A stretch of DNA of 64,000 bases, taken from assembly GCA_022821725.1 (NCBI GenBank), contig JAJEDB010000043.1, forward strand, positions 62,001 to 126,000, given 5' to 3'. The DNA comes from Candidatus Poribacteria bacterium. GTDB lineage: Bacteria > Poribacteria > WGA-4E > WGA-3G. The notes under the pieces are model-generated. The model saw only the letters and a list, made by a program, of their open reading frames with translations. It was not told the DNA's origin and did no database searches. Positions 35,235-43,952 of this stretch are shown one piece after another. Position 1 is the first letter of the stretch. Every line of letters starts with the position of its first letter. The position numbers and the translations under genes were made by a program.

Positions 35235-35264
35235 TTGAATTGAAACATCCAATTGTGATATAAT
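35235..35264 (+). promoter_or_regulatory. Promoter of the SufR-like regulator operon
   Basis: TTGAAT (35235-35240), an 18-base spacer and a perfect TATAAT (35259-35264). Inside it, AATTG and CAATT form an inverted repeat over the -35 and spacer, a plausible operator for autoregulation. Confidence 0.6.
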
Positions 35265-35319
35265 TTTAAAAAATAATGAAATAAAGTAATGTTTGCGAGT
35301 TTATCCTGCGAGGGAACCT

Positions 35320-35952
35320 ATGAATTGTGAAATGAGTGAAACCCGAATGCGAATCTTGCAACTGCTGAAAATGCGTGCCGGCATGACAATCGGTCAGCTG
35401 AAAGAGGCACTCCACATCAGTCAGATGGGAATCCGACAACACCTCACTATACTTGAAGCAGAGGGGTTGGTCAAGCATTACCGAGAGAAGCAGGGACGTG
35501 GCCGTCCGCCTCATATCTACCAATTGACCGATGCGGCAAACAGTCTCTTCCCTACGACTTACGCCAACTTTGCTGTTGGGCTGATGCATGAGGTTGCCAA
35601 ATTCAACGGACCCGATTTTATCAACAAAATCTTCCGAGGCCGGATGAAATCGCAGTTGGAGACATATCAACAACGACTTCAAGGGAAGGCGCTGTCTGAA
35701 CGCGTCAAGGAACTTGCCCATATCCGTGATGAAGAGGGGTACATGGCACGGTTTGACGAAGATGAGAACGCTTACGTCTTAACCGAACATAATTGCCCTA
35801 TAGCCTTGATCGCGCAAGAATACCCACACGTCTGCGAGATTGAAACGGCACTTTTTCGACAATCTTTGGGGGCAAGAGTCGTCCGAGTGGAACATCTTAT
35901 GCAAGGCAGCCATAAATGTTGTTACCGGATTTCTAAAGCCAGCGAAGAGTAA
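35320..35952 (+). CDS. SufR-like winged-helix regulator with Fe-S-type cysteines
   Basis: 210 residues. Residues ~5-70 are a winged helix of the ArsR/DeoR-like kind (MTIGQLKEALHISQMGIRQHL as the HTH, GRGRPPHIYQLT as the wing). The C-terminal half has TEHNCPI with C159, then C172 (spacing C-x12-C as in SufR), and a CC pair at 200-201; together they could bind an iron-sulfur cluster. SufR represses suf genes when its cluster is intact. No suf genes are in the window, but the next gene encodes a multi-cluster ferredoxin. The ATG at 35320 has AGGGA just upstream; an in-frame TTG 27 bases earlier is less likely. Confidence 0.82.
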   Translation: MNCEMSETRMRILQLLKMRAGMTIGQLKEALHISQMGIRQHLTILEAEGLVKHYREKQGRGRPPHIYQLTDAANSLFPTTYANFAVGLMHEVAKFNGPDFINKIFRGRMKSQLETYQQRLQGKALSERVKELAHIRDEEGYMARFDEDENAYVLTEHNCPIALIAQEYPHVCEIETALFRQSLGARVVRVEHLMQGSHKCCYRISKASEE

Positions 35953-35999
35953 ACTGCTGCGCGAACGCGGAACACGCCTCTCACGGATGGAACCTAAAG

Positions 36000-36590
36000 A
36001 TGCCTGATGAAACGGGGAGACGCGGCTTCTTCAAGGAAGCCTTGAACCAACTCATACAACCTGTCGCAGAATTTCTGGATGACAAGGTAAGCGAGCATTT
36101 GCCCGCCGAGCAACCGAGTAACCGTCCACTTTTCCGCCCGCCCGGTGCATTGCCTGAAGCGGAATTCTTAGAAACGTGTCATCGGTGTGGCAATTGCGTC
36201 AAGAACTGTCCGGCAAGTGCTATTTTCCCTTTACAGACCCCCCAATCCGACCTCGCGAATACACCTTATATCGATCCCGAGGAACAGCCATGTGTCATTT
36301 GCGATTCATTGGCGTGCATGTATGTCTGTCCGAGCGGTGCTTTGCAAACCGTTTATGCCGAAGATATTAAAATGGGATTGGCAGTTTTCAGTGCTGAAAC
36401 CTGTCTTCGGACGAAAGATGTAGAGTGTACTTACTGTGTCGATACCTGTCCGATGGGTGAGGATGCCATTCATTTGAGGTCAGATGGCGTTGTAGAGGTG
36501 ATTGATGCCGGATGCACGGGATGCGGTGTATGTCAATACGCCTGTCCAACTTCACCAAAGTCGATCGTTATTGAACTTCTCGTTGAATAA
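36000..36590 (+). CDS. Ferredoxin-type protein with four [4Fe-4S] motifs (NapG/MauM-like)
   Basis: 196 residues. Four cysteine groups are visible: C60-x2-C63-x2-C66-x3-C70-P, C98-x2-C101-x4-C106-x3-C110-P, C143-x2-C146-x3-C150-P (with C135 as a possible fourth ligand) and C172-x2-C175-x2-C178-x3-C182-P. The N-terminus has GRRGFFK, reminiscent of a twin-arginine motif, but no hydrophobic stretch follows, as in some NapG/MauM-type proteins. It would pass electrons between a donor and an unidentified oxidoreductase. It lies 47 bases after the SufR-like gene, probably in the same transcript, so an Fe-S-responsive regulator and an Fe-S protein are paired. Confidence 0.88.
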   Translation: MPDETGRRGFFKEALNQLIQPVAEFLDDKVSEHLPAEQPSNRPLFRPPGALPEAEFLETCHRCGNCVKNCPASAIFPLQTPQSDLANTPYIDPEEQPCVICDSLACMYVCPSGALQTVYAEDIKMGLAVFSAETCLRTKDVECTYCVDTCPMGEDAIHLRSDGVVEVIDAGCTGCGVCQYACPTSPKSIVIELLVE

Positions 36591-36649
36591 GATGTCACAT
36601 ATTGGTTTCGACTCTATCCGGTTGTTCGTCGTCCCTTCCCGAAAGAAAT

Positions 36650-37204
36650 ATGTCTGTACTTATACAAATACTTATGCAGGGTCCTGTAGGAGGTCAAAAC
36701 CTACGCGATATCAAACCGCCCTTAGAAATGCCGCAGCCTCTACTGCCCTATTTCATCAGTGGCACAGTGATACTCGGTTTTGTAGCTGCCCTGCTATGGC
36801 ACACTCTTCAAAAACGTCGGCACCCCCTGTCTACCGCTGTAACGGATGAGACTGAGACCCCGTTGGCACATGAGGTAGCATACGAAAAACTGTCAGCGAT
36901 TGAGGCATCGGATTGGCTAACACGTGGCGACCTGGAGACGTATCATACCCAAATTGCTTATGTTCTCCGCCAATATATCAATGCTCGTTATCAAATTCCA
37001 GCGTTGGCGTTGACAACGACCGGATTGCGGCAGGCGATGCTACGCGCTGAAATAGCGGCTCCGCATGTTGAACGGACGCGACAATTACTCGCCAGCTGTG
37101 ATATGGTAAAATTTGCAACCTATCAACCAGAATTAACAGAGGCATCTGCCCGGATAGCAGACGCTCGCTGGATTGTTGATGAAACAAAGTCGCTTGTGCC
37201 ATAA
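36650..37204 (+). CDS. DUF4381-like single-span membrane protein
   Basis: About 184 residues from the ATG at 36650. A short N-terminus ends in LRDIKPPLEMP, then comes one membrane segment (LLPYFISGTVILGFVAALLWHTL), a basic stop-transfer and a soluble domain with WLTRGDLETYHTQIAYVLRQYINARY, which is the DUF4381 pattern. DUF4381 proteins usually sit in operons with MoxR, DUF58 and Bat proteins; here those (DUF58 and BatA-like) lie 3.4 kb further on, beyond the Rsb genes. The start is uncertain because the Shine-Dalgarno is weak and the open frame extends 16 codons upstream. Confidence 0.72.
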   Translation: MSVLIQILMQGPVGGQNLRDIKPPLEMPQPLLPYFISGTVILGFVAALLWHTLQKRRHPLSTAVTDETETPLAHEVAYEKLSAIEASDWLTRGDLETYHTQIAYVLRQYINARYQIPALALTTTGLRQAMLRAEIAAPHVERTRQLLASCDMVKFATYQPELTEASARIADARWIVDETKSLVP

Positions 37205-37209
37205 AATCC

Positions 37210-37239
37210 TTGACATAATTTCAAAAAATATAGTATCAT
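37210..37239 (+). promoter_or_regulatory. Sigma-70-type promoter of the Rsb-type operon
   Basis: TTGACA (37210-37215), an 18-base spacer and TATCAT (37234-37239), about 115 bases ahead of the rsbW-like start. Confidence 0.65.
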
Positions 37240-37352
37240 GTTAAATCAAGTTTTTCATGAACCTTTAATTTCCGGAAAGTGCCAACTTAGGTGCACAAAT
37301 TTTATCGGCTTCTTAATATAAACACAAGCCATAGCAAGGAGGTAAAAGTAGC

Positions 37353-37784
37353 GTGTCAAATGAACACAAAGTACTCCTCACTATACCGATGTATCCTGAT
37401 ATGGAACTTGCCGCGGCGAAAACCGGTTCTGTCCTCGCTGAATTGAAGGACTTCAACGAAGAAGCGGTTGAGGAGATCCAACTCGCTATCATTGAAACTT
37501 GCATCAACGCTTCTGAACACAGCCAAAGCGAGGATAAAGAAGTACATATTCAGTTTTTAGTTACAGACGATCGGTTGGAAGTCAAAATTACGGATCGAGG
37601 CGTCGGTATAACTGCAGATACACTGGACGGCACCCGCCTACTTGGTAGACCCACTGTACACACCGATTTACGTAAGCGCGGAAGAGGCTTACAAATTATT
37701 AGGGCTTTAATGGATGAAGTGGTCATAGAAAGCAGTCCTAACGGGACGACTGTTAGTTTCACGAAAAAGAAGACGCCCCCATAG
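37353..37784 (+). CDS. RsbW-like anti-sigma factor serine kinase
   Basis: 143-residue HATPase_c_2 (GHKL) protein. The N-box is in AIIETCINASEHS, the G1 box is DRGVGI and the G2 box is KRGRGLQII, followed by a beta strand with SPNGTTVSF. Such kinases hold a sigma factor or another partner in an inactive complex and phosphorylate an STAS antagonist. The start is GTG at 37353 with AAGGAGG about ten bases upstream. It is followed by an STAS protein and a PP2C phosphatase, completing a partner-switching module. The controlled sigma factor is not adjacent. Confidence 0.88.
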   Translation: MSNEHKVLLTIPMYPDMELAAAKTGSVLAELKDFNEEAVEEIQLAIIETCINASEHSQSEDKEVHIQFLVTDDRLEVKITDRGVGITADTLDGTRLLGRPTVHTDLRKRGRGLQIIRALMDEVVIESSPNGTTVSFTKKKTPP

Positions 37785-37824
37785 ATTGCTGTGCCGTTTT
37801 TGCGCGAGCCTATAGAGGAAACCT

Positions 37825-37980
37825 GTGAGAGAATATACCAACAGAGCAATTTTGAACCCATTGCGGATAATTCACGAAATTGTGTTAAATGTGCTGTTAA
37901 AACGACACGTTTTTCTAATATATCACGTTTCTGTTTTGGGGAAACCGTTCACAAGTCCATGTAAGCACTTAAGGAGGTAA
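37825..37980 (+). CDS. Possible 51-residue small protein between rsbW- and rsbV-like genes
   Basis: A GTG with GAGGAAA just upstream opens a frame ending in TAA at 37978-37980, where the stop abuts the AAGGAGG that serves the next gene. The product would be hydrophobic and basic (REYTNRAILNPLRIIHEIV and so on). The only support is the ribosome-binding site and its position; it could be chance. Confidence 0.3.
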   Translation: MREYTNRAILNPLRIIHEIVLNVLLKRHVFLIYHVSVLGKPFTSPCKHLRR

Positions 37981-37985
37981 GCGAT

Positions 37986-38330
37986 TTGTTGGACAAACTT
38001 GATATTCAAATTCGCGAGGCTAAAGAGCATGCGGTCATTGAAACAACAGGATACCTGAATGATGCCCTCGGCGAACAACTTGCCGAGAAAGCACAGGCAC
38101 TCATTCAGGATGGTTGTACGCAACTTGTAATCAACCTTGAAAAAACAACACTTATTAACAGCATCGGTATATCTATACTTATTGAGATTATAGAAGCACT
38201 CACTGAACGTGAAGGCACCCTGAATTTCTGTGGATTGTCTGCCACCCAGGAGCGCACATTCCGTATGATGGCAATTGCTAAATACGCAGGTATCTTTCCA
38301 GACGAGGAATCTGCTATTGCCAACCTGTAA
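37986..38330 (+). CDS. STAS-domain anti-sigma factor antagonist, RsbV-like
   Basis: 114 residues forming a single STAS domain. The phosphorylation site lies in LINSIGISILIEI with Ser59 as the expected target. Unphosphorylated antagonist binds the RsbW-like kinase and releases its partner. The start is TTG at 37986, favoured by AAGGAGG at about ten bases; a second TTG follows directly. It stands between the kinase and the phosphatase genes. Confidence 0.88.
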   Translation: MLDKLDIQIREAKEHAVIETTGYLNDALGEQLAEKAQALIQDGCTQLVINLEKTTLINSIGISILIEIIEALTEREGTLNFCGLSATQERTFRMMAIAKYAGIFPDEESAIANL

Positions 38331-38391
38331 CTTTTTAGCATAAATTTTGATATAAAAGTCAATACCCTCCGAATGAATTCGGGGGAAACCT

Positions 38392-40404
38392 GTGCGAAGC
38401 GTATACCAACCGTCCACTTCACAAGTTAAACTATTGACTCCCGTATTCGGATGCAACACTATGAAAGATCCAAGCCAGCTTATATCAGGAGACAGTTTGC
38501 AAGTCCATAAGACCCAAAGTACCGCCGAACAGACGATGGAGCGGCTTATCTTCAGCCTGTCCGAGTTAGAACACTTGGGGCAAACGTTGATCTCTGGACA
38601 CAGCAACTTTAATCATTCAAGTAAAACCTATCTCCGTATCACGCTTGGAACGCTGCAAGTGACGCGCGGCGCGATACTCCGTCACCACCAGACGAGACAG
38701 AATCTTGAAGTTGTTGCCTCATCCCCAGATCAAGTATTTGCCCCTATCACGGTTGAACCCAATGAAATCGAGGAATTGCTGCAACATCCATTCATCGAGA
38801 GTGCGAACCTCCCAGAATCTCTTGAACCCTTCTTCGCCCGGACTGCAAAGTTCATCGAAACTATTGACATACGTCTTTGGGTGCCTCTGAAGATTCACGA
38901 TGAACTTCTCGGAATGATCGGTTTGGGAAGTTTTCTGGGCAGAGAGGCGTTGGAAACATGGGAGATGGAATTGTTAACAACCCTTGCCCACCAGATCTCG
39001 ATCGCCATCGCTTATTCGCAAATGGTGGAGGGGGTTCAAAGCGAAAAATTCCGATTGTTCATGCTCGCTGAAAGTGCGCCGCAAATCTGTCAACTCCTAC
39101 AACCTGAAGCCGCTGCAGAACAGGTCGTTCATCAGGCTGTCTCCCTCTTAGACGCGAATGCGGGGGCACTCATGCTCACGCACGCGGAACGTCAAGAACT
39201 TGAGATGCACTACACTTTTCCGGAAACATTGGTTGAAAGTTCCACACCCGATGCCGATCCTAACGGGCTCGTTCTTCCTTATGGTGAAGCGGCACCCACA
39301 TCCTTGGAGACAACGTCTGTAGACATGCTGAAGTCTGTCGTCACGGAAGGATTACCGGGACACTGCCCGCCAAAATCGGATACGCTTTTCGGCGGAAAGA
39401 ATTTGATGGCTGTTCCTATTCCCGGACGCGATGGGGACATTCTCGGGATCCTCGTTGTCGGTGATAAAGAGGAACGTGGCGGTAGCATCGCGCCCTTTAC
39501 CGATGAAGATGTTATCCTACTGGATTCTTTTGCGAAACAGGCAGGCGTCGCTATTGAAAACGCCCACCTACATCAAGAAGCCCTCGAGGCACGCCAGTTG
39601 CAGGCGGAAATGGAGGAAGCCCGAAAGATACAAGAGAACCTCATTCCGGAGACCCTCCCTGACATTCCGGGATACGAAATTGCCGGGCATTATGAGCCGC
39701 GTGGTCCCGTTGGCGGCGACTACTATGATTGTATCCCTTTGTCGACGGGACATTGGGGACTCGCAATCGCAGATGTTTCTGGAAAAGGAATGCAAGCAGC
39801 ACTTCTCATGGCAACCCTCCGTGCCGGGCTTATCTCTGAATTGTCACGCGGAAATGGTGCCGCAGCGGAAGATTCAGGAACACCCAATGACCGAAGTGTG
39901 TCCACCCTATATGCTGAACTTATCAAAATGGCTTTGACGCTTAACTCGCTCCTTTACGCCAGTGGCACAGCAGAGAAATACGCTACTTTTTTCTACAGCC
40001 ATCTTAACCCAGAAACGGATGTCTTGACAACGCTCAATGCGGGGCATAATCCGCCACTGCTCATTAAAAAGGATGGCACCTATAAGTGGTTGGGTGAAGA
40101 GATCGGGGGTATTCCACTTGGGATGTTCCCGAACGATATGGTTTCAAACATCGCTGAGTATGAAGCAGAGCATGTTCAACTCACAAGCGGTGATGTCGTT
40201 ATATATTATACAGACGGTGTAACAGAAACCGAGAATGTTGACGACGAGTATTACGAGGAGGATCGACTCGTAGAAGATTCCAAAGCGTGCAAGGATTCTG
40301 ATGCTGAGGGTATCCTGAAATATCTTCACGACGCAGTTGTGGGGTTCCAAGGGGAAGCCGATCAATTTGATGACCTGACCCTCCTTATTTTGAGGAAACA
40401 GTAA
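38392..40404 (+). CDS. GAF-domain PP2C phosphatase, RsbU-like
   Basis: 670 residues. GAF-like domains occupy roughly 40-210 and 215-395 (for example IRLWVPLKIHDELLGMIGLG and LMAVPIPGRDGDILGILVVG), followed by a short coiled-coil linker with QAEMEEARKIQENLIP and a SpoIIE/PP2C domain. Metal ligands are in GGDYYD (441-446), ADVSGKG (460-466), TDGVTE (about 608) and DDLTL (about 661). It would dephosphorylate the STAS protein in response to a ligand or signal sensed by the GAF domains. The GTG start at 38392 is preceded by GGGGGAAA; the alternative ATG at 38461 lacks a Shine-Dalgarno. Confidence 0.88.
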   Translation: MRSVYQPSTSQVKLLTPVFGCNTMKDPSQLISGDSLQVHKTQSTAEQTMERLIFSLSELEHLGQTLISGHSNFNHSSKTYLRITLGTLQVTRGAILRHHQTRQNLEVVASSPDQVFAPITVEPNEIEELLQHPFIESANLPESLEPFFARTAKFIETIDIRLWVPLKIHDELLGMIGLGSFLGREALETWEMELLTTLAHQISIAIAYSQMVEGVQSEKFRLFMLAESAPQICQLLQPEAAAEQVVHQAVSLLDANAGALMLTHAERQELEMHYTFPETLVESSTPDADPNGLVLPYGEAAPTSLETTSVDMLKSVVTEGLPGHCPPKSDTLFGGKNLMAVPIPGRDGDILGILVVGDKEERGGSIAPFTDEDVILLDSFAKQAGVAIENAHLHQEALEARQLQAEMEEARKIQENLIPETLPDIPGYEIAGHYEPRGPVGGDYYDCIPLSTGHWGLAIADVSGKGMQAALLMATLRAGLISELSRGNGAAAEDSGTPNDRSVSTLYAELIKMALTLNSLLYASGTAEKYATFFYSHLNPETDVLTTLNAGHNPPLLIKKDGTYKWLGEEIGGIPLGMFPNDMVSNIAEYEAEHVQLTSGDVVIYYTDGVTETENVDDEYYEEDRLVEDSKACKDSDAEGILKYLHDAVVGFQGEADQFDDLTLLILRKQ

Positions 40405-40530
40405 GAAGGGTTATCGGTGCGGGTTGCTACGCACCCCTTTCAGTTATCGGTTGTCAGTTACAAGAGGCATTGGGTAACAATTTACCCCCTGTGGGAATAT
40501 TCCAAAGTGGCGAAGATTGTTACAAGAGAC

Positions 40531-40554
40531 CTCACCGCAAGGGAAATTAAAAAA
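40531..40554 (+). promoter_or_regulatory. Leader repeat variant in front of the DUF58 gene
   Basis: CTCACCGCAAGGGAAATTAAAAAAT then ATG. The frame through it reads TSPQGKLKN, so an upstream start at 40517 is apparent only. Confidence 0.72.
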
Positions 40555-40555
40555 T

Positions 40556-41530
40556 ATGCAACAAAGTCCGGCAGGACGCTCATTTTTAGATCCAGCAATC
40601 CTCGCCCGAATCGGGAATCTTGAATTGATTGCAAAATTTGTGGTTGAAGGTTTTATTTCTGGCCTCCACAAAAGTCCATATCACGGATTCAGTGTCGAAT
40701 TCTCACAGTACCGACAATATATGCCCGGAGACGATCCCAAACATATAGATTGGAAAGCCTACGCCCGCACTGACCGTTACTATATCAAACAATTTGAGGA
40801 GGAAACCAATCTCAATTGCTACCTGCTCTTGGATGCAAGCGAGTCCATGTTGCATCCGATAGATGAGGGACAAGTGGATGATCCGACTATAGAGGAGAGT
40901 GGCACAGGGCAAAAACTAACAAAGTTGCGATACGCGAGTTTCCTCATCGCGTCACTCGCCTATTTTATGGCGAAGCAGCGGGACGCTGTTGGGTTTGCGT
41001 ACTTTGATGATACACTGCGTCAATATCTTCCCGCTCGAAGTAGCACATCGCACTTGCATTCGATTTTGCTCACATTGGAGACGCTCCAGACCGCAAAAAG
41101 CACGCGGATGGGGAGGCCCCTGCATCAAATCGCAGAACGTCTGACCAAACGCGGTTTAGTCCTCTTCGTTTCCGACCTCTACGATGAAGATCAGACGGAG
41201 GTTGTTGAGGGTTTAGAGCATCTCAGATATGAGGGGCACGAAGTCATCGTTTTTCATGTTCTCGCACATCAGGAACTGGCATTTGCTGACTTCGAAGCAG
41301 GAAGGCGTGCAGAGGCACTCATCCGTTTTATCGATTCCGAAAATGATGCTGAAATTATCACAACGCCACAAGCGATTCAGGAGAGTTATTTGAATAATTT
41401 CAACGAATTTCTTGATACTTATAGGCTCGCCCTACGGCAATCGGATATTGATTACAACATGATAACAACAGCAACACCGATTGATTTAGCACTGGCATCC
41501 TATCTCGCGAAGCGGCAAGGTGTCCTCTAA
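40556..41530 (+). CDS. DUF58 domain protein
   Basis: 324 residues. The DUF58 core is plain: YMPGDDPKHIDWKAYARTD, then YIKQFEEE, followed by a von Willebrand A-like region with LLDASESML. DUF58 proteins are cytoplasmic partners of MoxR ATPases in Bat-type or chaperone-like systems. No moxR gene is nearby, and it precedes a BatA-like gene with a 60-base gap. The start ATG at 40556 follows the leader repeat that supplies its ribosome-binding site; the upstream in-frame codons translate the repeat. Confidence 0.88.
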   Translation: MQQSPAGRSFLDPAILARIGNLELIAKFVVEGFISGLHKSPYHGFSVEFSQYRQYMPGDDPKHIDWKAYARTDRYYIKQFEEETNLNCYLLLDASESMLHPIDEGQVDDPTIEESGTGQKLTKLRYASFLIASLAYFMAKQRDAVGFAYFDDTLRQYLPARSSTSHLHSILLTLETLQTAKSTRMGRPLHQIAERLTKRGLVLFVSDLYDEDQTEVVEGLEHLRYEGHEVIVFHVLAHQELAFADFEAGRRAEALIRFIDSENDAEIITTPQAIQESYLNNFNEFLDTYRLALRQSDIDYNMITTATPIDLALASYLAKRQGVL

Positions 41531-41562
41531 TACTATAGTTAGTCAGTTGACCGGCAACTGAC

Positions 41563-41590
41563 TTGACCGAACCGCAAGGAACATTAAAAA
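41563..41590 (+). promoter_or_regulatory. Leader repeat in front of the BatA-like gene
   Basis: TTGACCGAACCGCAAGGA then ACATTAAAAA and GTG. One of the few copies on the plus strand. Confidence 0.78.
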
Positions 41591-43750
41591 GTGTTTGGAT
41601 TAGGAATTTTAGCCCCTTTATTCGCGGTAGCAGGTGTTGTCGGTGCCTCAATTCCACTCATTTTGCATCTGTTGAACCGGGAACGTGCAAGACGGTTGGT
41701 GTTCGGTACCATCCGTTTCATCCAGATGTCGCATCAGACAAACGTGAGACGGCATAAGTTGAAACGGTTATTGCTGCTGCTCATGCGTATTTTGATATTG
41801 GCACTGCTCGGTTTTGCGTTTGCGCGACCGTTTTTCGCCGAAGTGCCAATCATTTCGCAGAAAACGGGTGGTAAACGAAACGCAATTGTTATTCTGGATA
41901 CCTCCTATAGTATGCAATATGAGCAGGTATTTGAGAACGCCAAAAGGGAGGGTATCGCAATTCTTGATGGGCTTGATGCAACCGATGCCGCGGGTCTGAT
42001 TCTTTCTTCGGACCGGGCGCGTGTTATCGCCCCACTCGGCTCAGAGTTTTCACACATTAGAACGGCTTTGAACAAGGCAGAAGCCACTTATAAACCTACA
42101 GATTATTTAGACGCACTGCAAACGGCTGACGAAATACTTGCATCTATTCCTATCGGTGAAAAGCAGATTTATGTAATCGCGGACATGCAAAAGCGAGGAT
42201 GGGAAAACTTCATCGAAACGGACAAACTTAACCCGGATGTCCAAATCCAGTTTATCGATGTCCATCCTGAACAACCCCGCAATTTCGCGATAACAGCTCT
42301 CAATGTTCCACCTGTTATCCTGAAGGAACAGCAAGCCTCCTACTTGGTGGCACGCGTCCGTAATTTCAGCGATGCGGCAGTTGAAAATCTACCGATTCGT
42401 CTGTTCGTAGATGGAAATATGATGCATACCGTGCAGCTTGACATTGAACCGGACGACCTCGCAGATGCTGTTTTCAGGATCGCCAGTTTTGATAGAAGGC
42501 GAGACGAGGCGACGCACACAGGTTGGGTGGAATTGCCGGAAGACGCACTTCAGGTTGACAATAAACGCTATTTCACGTTACAAAGTCTGCGGTCCATCAG
42601 AGTTCACGCGGTTAGGGACAAACCGCGGACGCAAAGCCTGCATCAGACAACGGAAACATTTTTCATGAAAATGGCGTTTACCGCAGGACGTGATGCGGTG
42701 CCTATTGATTTTACCGAATCGAGTTCAGTGCCAAGCACTGCGACACTCGATCGCACTGATGTTCTGGTGCTTGCCAATGTCGCACAGATCTCTTCCGACG
42801 GAGCCGGACGTGTCGCGACTTACGTTGCTGCAGGCGGTGGATTGATTGTGACAGTAGGCAATAACATAGACGCTGCTGTCTATGAACAACGGCTTGGGGG
42901 TGAGATAGGTTTGATGCCCTGTAACTTTGTTCGACCCGTTGGCGACGCTCTGGATCGTCAGCAATTCCGTGTCCTCGCGACGGTGAAGTACGAACACCCG
43001 ATTTTCGCGCCGTTCAAAGAACCGAACCATGGCGATTTCGGTAAGGCGCGGTTTTATAGAATTTTTCAGGCGGTACCCACGGAAAATGCTACCGTCATTG
43101 CCTCTTATGATGATGGCAGCCCAGCACTCTTTGAGAAGCCTTACGGAACCCTCGGACGTGTGCTCTGTTTTACCTCGACCCTAGACCGGGAATGGAACGA
43201 TTTACCGATTCGCGCGGTTTATTTACCTTTCCTGCATGAAGCTATTAAGTATCTCGCACTGAAAGACGCAGAAACGCTACCGGATTACCGTGTAGGTGAT
43301 ACTATAGAACTAAAGGTTTCAGAAACTGAGAATGAGAGTATAACAAGGAAGGGAGCGATCGCTATCTTCAATCCGAACAGCGTTGAGACGCGTTTGGGAC
43401 GGAACAAAGATGAGACGCCTACAGCACAGAACACGCCACAAAGCAGTGTTTTATATACAGACACTGCACTACCCGGTATCTATTCAGTTCATAGGTCGGG
43501 CACAGAAGTTACAGACTACTTTGTCGTCAACGTTGATACCACGGAGTCCGATCTTGCGGCACGCGATGTTGAGGAACTCGCAAGTATGTTGAAAGGCACG
43601 GCTGCCGAACTCGTTGAAGATAAACCGACGGCAGAACTGGTGGCACAATATAACGAGGATGTAGAGAGGAATCAAAACGTATGGATCTATCTCATGTTTG
43701 CAGTCTTTGCTTTAGCAATAACAGAGATGTTCCTCGCCAACCGCTTTTAA
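41591..43750 (+). CDS. BatA-like membrane protein with von Willebrand A region
   Basis: 719 residues. An N-terminal BatA-type double membrane anchor (about 1-25 and 55-80, around LAPLFAVAGVVGASIPLILHLL and LLLLMRILILALLGFAFARPFF) is followed by a VWA-like segment with ILDTSYSMQ, which keeps a DxSxS metal-site pattern. A middle region is beta-rich, with a glutamine-amidotransferase-like part (VLANVAQ, YVAAGGGLIVTVG), and the C-terminus has one membrane segment. The start is GTG immediately after the leader repeat. The protein is much longer than classical BatA and matches the long aerotolerance-associated type. With DUF58 it forms a likely two-gene unit. Confidence 0.82.
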   Translation: MFGLGILAPLFAVAGVVGASIPLILHLLNRERARRLVFGTIRFIQMSHQTNVRRHKLKRLLLLLMRILILALLGFAFARPFFAEVPIISQKTGGKRNAIVILDTSYSMQYEQVFENAKREGIAILDGLDATDAAGLILSSDRARVIAPLGSEFSHIRTALNKAEATYKPTDYLDALQTADEILASIPIGEKQIYVIADMQKRGWENFIETDKLNPDVQIQFIDVHPEQPRNFAITALNVPPVILKEQQASYLVARVRNFSDAAVENLPIRLFVDGNMMHTVQLDIEPDDLADAVFRIASFDRRRDEATHTGWVELPEDALQVDNKRYFTLQSLRSIRVHAVRDKPRTQSLHQTTETFFMKMAFTAGRDAVPIDFTESSSVPSTATLDRTDVLVLANVAQISSDGAGRVATYVAAGGGLIVTVGNNIDAAVYEQRLGGEIGLMPCNFVRPVGDALDRQQFRVLATVKYEHPIFAPFKEPNHGDFGKARFYRIFQAVPTENATVIASYDDGSPALFEKPYGTLGRVLCFTSTLDREWNDLPIRAVYLPFLHEAIKYLALKDAETLPDYRVGDTIELKVSETENESITRKGAIAIFNPNSVETRLGRNKDETPTAQNTPQSSVLYTDTALPGIYSVHRSGTEVTDYFVVNVDTTESDLAARDVEELASMLKGTAAELVEDKPTAELVAQYNEDVERNQNVWIYLMFAVFALAITEMFLANRF

Positions 43751-43764
43751 TTTTACCTTGCGGT
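43744..43764 (-). repeat. Leader repeat in reverse orientation overlapping a stop codon
   Basis: The plus strand reads TTTTAATTTTACCTTGCGG; the TAA is the stop codon of the BatA-like gene. Relative to the genes around it the repeat is antisense. Confidence 0.72.
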
Positions 43765-43895
43765 GAAATAACGGGCGTTAGAACTATCAGATGCGCCTCT
43801 TAAATCCGCCCCCAAATGTAAAGCAAAGACAAATTATGCCATTTAAGGAAACCTAATTTCATTACGGGCTACGGTTCTTGATACTATCCCGATTC

Positions 43896-43910
43896 TGATT
43901 TACCTTGCGG
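43896..43910 (-). repeat. Second reverse leader-repeat copy in the same gap
   Basis: TGATTTACCTTGCGG with the same right flank (TGAAATgATGGGCGTTAGAAC) as the copy at 43744, so the flank belongs to the repeat. It lies 40 bases before the next start. Confidence 0.68.
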
Positions 43911-43952
43911 TGAAATGATGGGCGTTAGAACTACAGGAGCAATGAATAAAAA

